A DNA stretch of 64,000 bases from Aequorivita echinoideorum (GTDB lineage: Bacteria; Bacteroidota; Bacteroidia; Flavobacteriales; Flavobacteriaceae). Position 1 is the first letter of the stretch. Each line of letters begins with the position of its first letter. A program made the translations under genes and the position numbers. A model generated the notes under the pieces. The model saw only the letters and a list, made by a program, of their open reading frames with translations, was not told the DNA's origin and ran no database searches. The DNA is taken from assembly GCF_018476645.1 (NCBI RefSeq), contig NZ_JAHCTB010000002.1:372001-436000 (forward strand), written 5' to 3'. This document shows positions 14,971-21,187 of this stretch, one piece after another.

Positions 14971-15531
14971 ATGAAAAAAGTTATTACATTTTTTGCGGTT
15001 TTATTTGTTATGCTAATAACACATTCCCAAAATCAAGTTGAAAAATTTGAAGTTACGCCAAGTGGAATTAATGGTTATGTTGTTTCGGAATTTGAAAAAA
15101 TGTCCGCCGATAGTCTTTATAATCAAGTAAAAAAATGGGCTGAATATAATATAAGAAATGCGGAATTTTCAAAACAATCAGAAATAGAAAATGAATATTT
15201 AAAATATGAAATAATTGTCCCAAACGCAATCTCAATTCTAAATGGTGGAACTAACAGAATTAATTGGGACGCTAGGTTACAAATGATTTTTAGATTTAAA
15301 AATGAGAAAATAAGAACAGATATTCAAATAATAGAATTACCCCCAAATGACCAAATATATGGTTATCCTTTCCAAATAGTTGGTGGCGGCCTTACTTGGT
15401 CATTTTTTAAGAAGAAAGGTGAATTGAAAAAATATACTTCAGAAGCAAAATTAGAATTTGACAATTTATTAAATTCTTTTCCTGCTCAAATCGAGGATTT
15501 TATAAAAAATCCTAAAAAAAGTGATTGGTAA
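14971..15531 (+). CDS. Secreted moron protein, DUF4468-like
   Basis: 186 residues from ATG 14971. An ATG at 14881 is in frame, but it lies on the terminator/promoter and would bury the signal peptide. A signal peptide (MKKVITFFAVLFVMLITHSQ) is followed by a mature part containing KMSADSLYNQVKKWAEYN and YEIIV...RLQMIFRFKNEKIRTDI. These resemble DUF4468 proteins, a periplasmic or surface family with a TBP-like fold, assigned from memory. The gene has its own terminator in front, its own promoter and AT-rich codons unlike its neighbours. These are signs of a moron, a gene carried for the lysogen rather than for virion assembly. Confidence 0.55.
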   Translation: MKKVITFFAVLFVMLITHSQNQVEKFEVTPSGINGYVVSEFEKMSADSLYNQVKKWAEYNIRNAEFSKQSEIENEYLKYEIIVPNAISILNGGTNRINWDARLQMIFRFKNEKIRTDIQIIELPPNDQIYGYPFQIVGGGLTWSFFKKKGELKKYTSEAKLEFDNLLNSFPAQIEDFIKNPKKSDW

Positions 15532-15553
15532 TTATAATTATTTATTACTTTAG
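15525..15553 (+). promoter_or_regulatory. Bacteroidota-type promoter for the structured RNA
   Basis: TTG at 15525-15527, an 18-base spacer, then TACTTTAG at 15546-15553, one mismatch from TAnnTTTG. A start site about 5-7 bases downstream would fall at the 5' strand of the GTCTAAAC helix at 15558. The TTG lies at the very end of the upstream coding sequence. Confidence 0.5.
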
Positions 15554-15557
15554 CAAA

Positions 15558-15694
15558 GTCTAAACGGTACAAGGAGAAATCCCGAACCACATTTTTTAAC
15601 GATAGAAACCCTGTACGGTGGCCAAAACGAAAGTTAGGCAATCCAGTCCTTGACTGTTTAGACACGCCTACGCAGGGTTTCGTTTTATTTTTTT
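15558..15694 (+). ncRNA. Candidate structured RNA with crossing helices and terminator
   Basis: Helix 1: GTCTAAAC (15558-15565) with GTTTAGAC (15656-15663), extended by CAAGG (15570-15574) with CCTTG (15648-15652). Helix 2: GAAACCCTG (15605-15613) with CAGGGTTTC (15673-15681), followed by a T-rich run to 15694. The helices cross, so they form either a pseudoknot or mutually exclusive states, in which helix 2 is a terminator and helix 1 an antiterminator. Smaller pairings are GGA-GAAA-TCC (15573-15582) and a GCC/GGC hairpin at 15621-15639. A promoter sits directly upstream, and the ATG of the next gene follows 4 bases after the T-run. No known RNA family was recognised. Confidence 0.55.
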
Positions 15695-15698
15695 CGAT

Positions 15699-15974
15699 AT
15701 GTCTAAAGAAGAAAACCAAAACACCACCGTTCCATTAAAGGACCGCGTGTACCAAGCCAATTTTAAATTGATTGATTCCGCCAGCGCAAAAAGTATGCTG
15801 GATGACCTTACCACCATGTTCTTTGCCTATTTGGGCAGCGATTTTGCAGACCCCAAGCCCGCCCGCCAAAGCTGCAGCTACACCTTTGAGCTGCTGGGCG
15901 CGTTCCTTACCGATCTTAACAAGATTGAGAAACAGCAAAAACAAGCGGGATGGCCCCGGGAAAACGCAAAATAG
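15699..15974 (+). CDS. Small phage protein downstream of the structured RNA
   Basis: 91 residues, soluble, ending in a Lys/Gln-rich tail. The middle reads SAKSMLDDLTTMFFAYLG, probably helical. No motif is recognised. The ATG overlaps the end of the T-rich stretch of the candidate RNA, so expression could depend on transcription reading through that terminator. It is followed 7 bases later by the integrase-arm-domain gene. Confidence 0.5.
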   Translation: MSKEENQNTTVPLKDRVYQANFKLIDSASAKSMLDDLTTMFFAYLGSDFADPKPARQSCSYTFELLGAFLTDLNKIEKQQKQAGWPRENAK

Positions 15975-15981
15975 AAGAACT

Positions 15982-16236
15982 ATGGCACTGCACAACCCCT
16001 ATTCAGAACCAAAACTATTTATCCCGCGGGAGGATGGCAAGCCCTCCGTGGGCAAGGGCAAGTACTGGTACGTTTATTTTTACCTGCGCCCCGTCCCCGG
16101 CAAGCCGTATGAAAGAAAGGTAACGCTTCGGGAAAACATAAACTCCCTTAAAACCCCTGCAGAGCGCAGGGCAATGGGGAAGCAACTATGTAAGGCCTGT
16201 TCCATTGCCTTGGAACGTGGCTGGCGCCCAGAATAA
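15982..16236 (+). CDS. Stand-alone copy of the integrase N-terminal arm-binding region
   Basis: 84 residues from ATG 15982; the frame is open further upstream but overlaps the previous gene. Aligned by eye with the first ~85 residues of this prophage's integrase, about 48 positions are identical, including PKLFIPR, WYV, ERRA, GKQLCKA and LERGW. The integrase catalytic region is absent; translation stops cleanly after Trp-Arg-Pro-Glu and the following DNA is unrelated AT-rich spacer. The family's N-terminal region binds arm-type att sites, so this protein could compete with integrase, assist excision or act as a repressor of att/int. It sits 9 kb from the integrase gene. Confidence 0.7.
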   Translation: MALHNPYSEPKLFIPREDGKPSVGKGKYWYVYFYLRPVPGKPYERKVTLRENINSLKTPAERRAMGKQLCKACSIALERGWRPE

Positions 16237-16263
16237 AAAAATTAAAAAATAAAATCAAAAATT

Positions 16264-16593
16264 ATGAAAGCAACAGAAGAAGCATACGATAGAGCAAAGG
16301 AAATTGAAGGAGAAATGGAAGCATTATCTATTTCCCTAAAAAACATCAATACTGAAATTGATAACTTTAAAAAGTACAAAGCCAATATGGAAGCCCAATT
16401 AAAGCTTTGGCAGGAAAACGAAAAAGAACAAACCCCAAAGGCAATGAAAGCTTTGGAAAAAAATGCCAAAATAGTAATTGCTACGTGGGATAGATTTATT
16501 GCGGAATCACACAGCGCTGGGCAGGAAATGGCTGAGCGCTACGCAGAACTTATTAATGCATTGGACGACATTTACGATCATCACGGGCTATAG
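16264..16593 (+). CDS. Small coiled-coil phage protein
   Basis: 109 residues, almost entirely charged helix. Heptad-like spacing in the first 60 residues (MEALSISLKNINTEIDNF) suggests coiled coil. There is no membrane segment or signal. It follows the arm-domain protein after a 27-base AT-rich gap and ends before a terminator, so the two may be co-expressed. Function unknown. Confidence 0.5.
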   Translation: MKATEEAYDRAKEIEGEMEALSISLKNINTEIDNFKKYKANMEAQLKLWQENEKEQTPKAMKALEKNAKIVIATWDRFIAESHSAGQEMAERYAELINALDDIYDHHGL

Positions 16594-16618
16594 CCTTACT
16601 ACTAACGCTACCTATTTA

Positions 16619-16649
16619 CCGTCTTCCAGTTGTGGAAGGCGGTTTTTTT
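16619..16649 (+). terminator. Intrinsic terminator in the accessory cassette
   Basis: CCGTCTTCCA pairs with TGGAAGGCGG (one G-T pair), followed by seven T. It is immediately followed by the TGTCC box at 16651. Confidence 0.8.
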
Positions 16650-16650
16650 A

Positions 16651-16686
16651 TGTCCTTTTTTTAGGGCATCACCTTTGCCAACTTGC
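16651..16686 (+). promoter_or_regulatory. TGTCC + T-run promoter candidate before the paralogue pair
   Basis: TGTCC at 16651-16655, seven T to 16662, and TTGC at 16683-16686, exactly 32 bases after the first T. The likely start ATG at 16704 is 21 bases further. Confidence 0.5.
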
Positions 16687-16703
16687 ACCAAATAAGAAAA
16701 GTT

Positions 16704-17003
16704 ATGAAAGCAGAAACTACAGAAAACCCGTACAGTCTTTTTTTTAAAAAAATAGGGTTAAAAGGCGGCGATCAATATGATAATGGTTTCACGGCATACC
16801 ATAAATTTGAATGTGGCACGAGCATCCATATTTCTTGCTTCAATAACATACTTAGCGTATATTTAGAAAACCAAGGGTTACGGCGCGAGCCTGTGGATGG
16901 TGTACGTTGCGCTACTTTAGAAGAAGTGCGCTCTATTATATCCAGAATTTTAATTGTAGAACATTTATTGCCAGGCTTACACAAGAAAATCTTGGACGCC
17001 TAA
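16704..17003 (+). CDS. Small protein, first of two tandem paralogues
   Basis: 99 residues from ATG 16704, chosen because the paralogue begins in the same way (MK-x-ETT); the frame is open for 7 more codons upstream. It shares with the 17023 protein the pattern EN-x-Y-x-x-FFK-x-x-G-x-K, Y-D-x-GFTA, GTS, N-x-GL, TLE-V, and LPGLHKKIL near the end. Soluble; no known family recognised. Lying in a moron-like cassette it may be a host-modulating or anti-defence protein, which is speculation. Confidence 0.5.
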   Translation: MKAETTENPYSLFFKKIGLKGGDQYDNGFTAYHKFECGTSIHISCFNNILSVYLENQGLRREPVDGVRCATLEEVRSIISRILIVEHLLPGLHKKILDA

Positions 17004-17022
17004 ACATTTTAAAACAAGCTTT

Positions 17023-17346
17023 ATGAAATCAGAAACTACCAATAGCACGCTTCAAGAAAATACCTACAACCGTTTTTTTAAAAGCCTCGGTTTTAAGACC
17101 ATTGGTGAATATGATCACGGTTTTACGGCACATCTAGAAATTAAAAACGGCACATCCCTATTTATAAGAGGTGTGGATAATGTACTGCACGCAAAAGCAG
17201 AAAACAACGGGCTTGAAAGGTACATTGCAGACTCCCATAGGTACAGAACACTGGAAGACGTACTTTTTTTCCTTTCCAGATCGGTAGTCTTGGAAGGTAA
17301 TTTTCCAGAACTACATCAAAAAATTCTGCAACGCCTGGCCGGTTAA
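17023..17346 (+). CDS. Small protein, second of two tandem paralogues
   Basis: 107 residues, 19 bases after its paralogue and similar to it along its whole length (EYDHGFTAHLEIKNGTS, ENNGLER, FPELHQKIL). Overall identity by eye is around a third, so the duplication is old. The 3' end overlaps the convergent gene at 17311-17610 by 36 bases, so the two transcripts would collide or form an antisense pair. No catalytic motif is visible. Confidence 0.5.
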   Translation: MKSETTNSTLQENTYNRFFKSLGFKTIGEYDHGFTAHLEIKNGTSLFIRGVDNVLHAKAENNGLERYIADSHRYRTLEDVLFFLSRSVVLEGNFPELHQKILQRLAG

Positions 17347-17610
17347 CCGTATTGCTTTTAGCTGGTAACTCAATTCCGTTTCTTCATCCAGATTCCTAAG
17401 TGGTGTGTATTCGGCTTCTACCGCTATCACTTCATTTAGTAATGCTATTTCATTTTTTGTATTCTCAAACTTTTTTAGTATTGCTTTTGCTTCACGTGCA
17501 ATATTGGTTACCTGCGTAACCGTATTTAGATCAAAATCTTTAAAAAGACTTAATTTGAAATGCAAATGCTTCACAGCTTCTTCAGCTTGAACTCTATCCA
17601 TTTTCCCCAT
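17311..17610 (-). CDS. Small helical protein, convergent with the paralogue pair
   Basis: 99 residues, acidic and helical (MDRVQAEEAVKHLHFKLSLF), with no membrane segment. A promoter-like TTG-N17-TATATTTG lies 22 bases upstream on the minus strand, which supports it as a real gene rather than an antisense shadow. It overlaps the convergent 17023 gene by 36 bases at the 3' end. In a short region with a paralogue pair it could be an antagonist or antidote, but nothing in the sequence proves this. Confidence 0.5.
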   Translation of the reverse strand: MGKMDRVQAEEAVKHLHFKLSLFKDFDLNTVTQVTNIAREAKAILKKFENTKNEIALLNEVIAVEAEYTPLRNLDEETELSYQLKAIRLTGQALQNFLM

Positions 17611-17631
17611 AGTTTTATTTGATTAGCCTTT

Positions 17632-17659
17632 CAAATATAAGCATTTACCAGTAGCGCAA
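17632..17659 (-). promoter_or_regulatory. Bacteroidota-type promoter of the 17311 gene
   Basis: On the minus strand TTG (17659-17657), a 17-base spacer, then TATATTTG (17639-17632), an exact TAnnTTTG. It differs from the TGTCC boxes in the same cassette, so this gene is probably expressed in the lysogen by host RNA polymerase. Confidence 0.5.
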
Positions 17660-17673
17660 GAGCGTTACCGCGC

Positions 17674-17711
17674 TGTCCTTTTTTTAAAACTCCAGAACCC
17701 CCAACTTGCCA
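17674..17711 (+). promoter_or_regulatory. TGTCC + T-run promoter candidate of the tape-measure operon
   Basis: TGTCC at 17674-17678, seven T, and TTGCCA at 17706, exactly 32 bases after the first T; the ATG at 17725 follows 19 bases later. GCGCT just before TGTCC can pair with AGCGC at 17653, giving a weak hairpin before the T-run. Confidence 0.5.
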
Positions 17712-17724
17712 TAAATTTCAAAAA

Positions 17725-18204
17725 ATGGCAGAACCTACCGAAAAAAGCATTAGAGAGCAAGAAAGGCGCATTGGATTAAAGGCGTCGCGTAAAGTTGAGG
17801 CATATTTACGTACGGTTATAGACCAAAAATTAAAGAGAGGAAAAACCACGGAAGAAAAATCACTTCACGATACCGCTAAGGTCAAGCATAAAATGGGGGA
17901 GTACAGGCTTTTGGGTCTTAATCTTTCATCCCCAGTCCATGGGTATATTCAAAATTATGGTTTTGTGGGTGTGCGCGAAGCTACCTCAGTTTATTACAAA
18001 GCCTCCCGGTATAATATTTCTAGGTCTCAAAGAAAAGCGCATCCCTTCAATCTTCCAGAGCGTAAAATTTTTGAGGAAATTTATGATAAAAGCGGGGTAA
18101 TCCCCTTTTTAGTGGAACAATTGGCAAATACCCGTACACAAGCGGTTGAGATTGTTATTAATGATATGATACTGCAATTCAATAGAGAACAAAATGGCAA
18201 ATAA
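17725..18204 (+). CDS. Phage protein preceding the tape measure gene
   Basis: 159 residues, basic N-terminus, soluble. The middle reads GYIQNYGFVGVREATSVYY, and the end is helical. It overlaps the tape-measure start by 11 bases, so the two are coupled. In other siphophages genes just before the tape measure encode tail assembly chaperones or head-tail joining proteins; no signature confirms this. First gene after the accessory cassette. Confidence 0.5.
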   Translation: MAEPTEKSIREQERRIGLKASRKVEAYLRTVIDQKLKRGKTTEEKSLHDTAKVKHKMGEYRLLGLNLSSPVHGYIQNYGFVGVREATSVYYKASRYNISRSQRKAHPFNLPERKIFEEIYDKSGVIPFLVEQLANTRTQAVEIVINDMILQFNREQNGK

Positions 18205-21187
18205 TAAATCTTTAAACCTTACGCTAAAGATGAATGGCTATGAAGTGGAAAACACTTTAGCCAAAATCAAACAAGAATTGTATAGGGTAAGAGCCTCGGT
18301 AAATAAAGTAGAAGAAGGTACGGATGATTGGATAAAGGCAAACCGAAAACTGGCGTTTGTTGAGCAAGAATATAAAAGGCAGATTGCCGCGCAAAGGGCA
18401 TTCCGGAATGAGATCACCAAAACTATTGATGTTTCAGAAAAGCAGTCAAAATCCATATTTTCACAAGCTGCCACTTTTGCAGGTGTAACAGTAGGTGCCA
18501 CAGCGCTTTTTGATGTGTTCAAACAAGGCTTTGGTTATGTAAAGCAATTTATTGCTGATTCCCAGCAAATGGCTTTAGAAGCAAAAGGTGTTGAGTTTGC
18601 ATTTGAACAATTGGGCGAACGCGGCGAAGAAGCTTTTAAAAAAGTTAGAATTTCCACCCGTGGCGCATTGTCTGATATTGATATTAAAAAATCACTTGTT
18701 GAATTTGACAATTTTAATATATCCTTAGAAGAAGCTGGAACCTTATTTGAATTTCTTAATGTAAGAGCTGCACAAACTGGTAAAAGTGTAGATAAATTAA
18801 GGGATAGTTTGGTTGAGGGTTTGTCAAAAGAATCTGCACTGCGAATTGATAATCTAGGAATTTCAACCGCAAAATTGAATGAAGAGCTCGCTAAAACGCC
18901 AAATTTTGTACAGGCAGTTGCCAATATTGCAAAAACTGAAATTGCTCGTGCGGGAGATATACTGGATGATGCGGGTAATTCACAGGAAAAATGGAACGCA
19001 TCACTAAAAAATTTCCAATTATTCATAGGAAAATCTTTTTCCAGCACTTCAAGCTTTTTCTATGAGTTGGGAGCAAATATTGCCGAAGCAATAACGCCCA
19101 CAGAAACATTAACAGATAAGTTGGAAGAACAGCAATTAGAATTGTTTTCATTGGAATCTAGAATAATGAATGTCAACACTTCCAATAAAGACCGCATTCG
19201 CTTGATTAATGAACTGAAACAGCAATATCCAAAGCTTTTAGAAAATATTGATGCCGAAAAAGTTTCAAACAACGAACTCCAAACGGCTATCAGAAAAGTA
19301 AATGAAGAATTAATTAATAAAATTATTATTGCTAGAAAGCAGGATGAGATTGAAGGCAAAAATGAAAAAGTAGCGGATAAGCAAATAGCAAATTTAGATC
19401 GTGAAAGAAAACTACGTGAAGTTATGGCTCGCGTTTTAAAAAATAATACAGACATTAGGGTTAATGCTGGATTAACAGAACTTGAAAACGCACGCGCAGT
19501 ACTAAATATTCTTCAAAACAAATACAAAGGAGAAAGAAATATTTTCAACCAATCCGTAAGGGATAGAAATGCTTTAGCTCTTGCAATAAGAAATGTGGAG
19601 TTTACGGAATCAAAATTAGCAACCGAACAATCTCGGGTCAATAGTTTGCTGAGTGAACGAGATCAATTATTACAGGAATTAGGTATTGATCTTCAAGAAG
19701 TCACTGGAAATTCCCAAAAAGAAGGCGATGCTTCATCAAAAGCCGCTGAAAAAACCGTGGCTTGGCTTCGTGAACAAATTGCTAAGAAGAAAGAACTTTT
19801 GGAGCTTTCAAAATCAAATGAAGAAGCAGCTCCAATCATAAAGGAAATAGATGAGTTGGAAGCAAGGCTTAATGCAATTCTTGGAGTCGAGGAAAAACTA
19901 ACCCAAGCCCAAAAAGATTTAGCCACGGCCGCCGCAAAGTATGCTTCCGAAGAAAAAAATATTGATGAATTTTTAAAGAAAATTCGAGAAGACAGACTTA
20001 TAGACCAAAAATCTGGTCTTGATAAGGAAATTGCTCAAATTGACGCCAAATTTGCTGCAGAGATTGAAAAATACAAGAATCACACAAACAGGCTTCTAGA
20101 GATTGAAACCGAGTGGGAAAATGAAATATCCAATCTAAAGGAGAAAAAAGCAAAAGAGAATATTGACAAAATAAACAAGCTAGAAGAAGAAAACAGGCAA
20201 ATGCTTGCCGACCAAGAATTACAAAGAGAAGTAGAAAATGCGGATACAAAACTAGAAAAAGAAGAACTGCGTATAGCAAGAGCGCAGGAACTGGCTTTAC
20301 GTGAGTTGGAAATTTTGAGGCAAGCAGAATTGGATAAAGTGGATGATGTAAGAAATGCCGAAGAACTCAAAACCGCTATCATAAAAAATTATGGACTTCA
20401 GGAAGCCAAAATAAAAAATGAATTTGCAAAACAGATTGCTGAAGCTAAAAAAGACGAAGTTGAAATCACACGAGCAGCTGAAAACGCGAAACTTGGATTA
20501 ATTATATCCTCATTAAGCACTGCCGCCGACGCATTCAACCAAGGCTCTGCCGCTTGGAAGGCAATTAAAATAGCAGAAACAACAATTGCAACCTATCAGA
20601 ACGCAACTCTAGCATATCAAGCAGGTTTAGAAGGATTTCCGGCTCCAGCAAATTTGGTTATTGCTCCTATTATGGCAGGAGTTGCGGTTGGCGCAGGATT
20701 GGCACAAGTCAGCAAAATTGCAAATACTCCAATAGCTAAGGCTAACAAACCTGGCCGCGGTTTCGCCCGTGGTGGTTTCACGGATAATTATGGAACCGGA
20801 TATATTGATGAATCCGGACACGAAGTTGCAGGGGTTGCACACGTAGGGGAATATTACATCCCTAAGTTTATGCGGAAAGAACCGGAAATACCAGAAATAA
20901 TTAATTATCTGGAAACAAAAAGAAGACGAAAATTAGGGTTATATGCTTCTGGCGGAGACGTTACCAACTCCTCAAATAATTCGAGTAGTTCCGCAACTTT
21001 TTCAAGTTCAAGTCCAGATATGTACTTGAACAATCAATTGCTTCAGCGATTACTGGAAAGGCTGGATAATCCAGTACCTGTAGAAGCAGTTACCTACTAC
21101 GGCGCAGAAGCCGAGGTAAAAAGGCAGGAGGTGCAGAAAAAGCTGGATAAGATAAAACAGGATTCAAAAATCAAAAAGAAAAAATAA
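18194..21187 (+). CDS. Tape measure protein
   Basis: 997 residues, the longest prophage product. It sets tail length and is probably released with the DNA. A hydrophobic segment near 95-120 (AATFAGVTVGATALFDVF) and a longer one near 820-850 are separated by several hundred residues of charged coiled coil (Glu/Lys/Ala-rich, about 360-760). The C-terminal part contains FARGGFTD and HVGEYYIPKFM near 858-895, a pattern often seen at the ends of Bacteroidota tape measure proteins. A Ser/Asn-rich linker lies near 925-950. The overlap with the next gene is one base. Confidence 0.85.
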   Translation: MANNKSLNLTLKMNGYEVENTLAKIKQELYRVRASVNKVEEGTDDWIKANRKLAFVEQEYKRQIAAQRAFRNEITKTIDVSEKQSKSIFSQAATFAGVTVGATALFDVFKQGFGYVKQFIADSQQMALEAKGVEFAFEQLGERGEEAFKKVRISTRGALSDIDIKKSLVEFDNFNISLEEAGTLFEFLNVRAAQTGKSVDKLRDSLVEGLSKESALRIDNLGISTAKLNEELAKTPNFVQAVANIAKTEIARAGDILDDAGNSQEKWNASLKNFQLFIGKSFSSTSSFFYELGANIAEAITPTETLTDKLEEQQLELFSLESRIMNVNTSNKDRIRLINELKQQYPKLLENIDAEKVSNNELQTAIRKVNEELINKIIIARKQDEIEGKNEKVADKQIANLDRERKLREVMARVLKNNTDIRVNAGLTELENARAVLNILQNKYKGERNIFNQSVRDRNALALAIRNVEFTESKLATEQSRVNSLLSERDQLLQELGIDLQEVTGNSQKEGDASSKAAEKTVAWLREQIAKKKELLELSKSNEEAAPIIKEIDELEARLNAILGVEEKLTQAQKDLATAAAKYASEEKNIDEFLKKIREDRLIDQKSGLDKEIAQIDAKFAAEIEKYKNHTNRLLEIETEWENEISNLKEKKAKENIDKINKLEEENRQMLADQELQREVENADTKLEKEELRIARAQELALRELEILRQAELDKVDDVRNAEELKTAIIKNYGLQEAKIKNEFAKQIAEAKKDEVEITRAAENAKLGLIISSLSTAADAFNQGSAAWKAIKIAETTIATYQNATLAYQAGLEGFPAPANLVIAPIMAGVAVGAGLAQVSKIANTPIAKANKPGRGFARGGFTDNYGTGYIDESGHEVAGVAHVGEYYIPKFMRKEPEIPEIINYLETKRRRKLGLYASGGDVTNSSNNSSSSATFSSSSPDMYLNNQLLQRLLERLDNPVPVEAVTYYGAEAEVKRQEVQKKLDKIKQDSKIKKKK

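Noticed and set aside
19060-20382. Several minus-strand frames opposite the tape measure gene
   Set aside because: Ser/Phe-rich shadows of the coiled-coil coding strand; no promoter or context.
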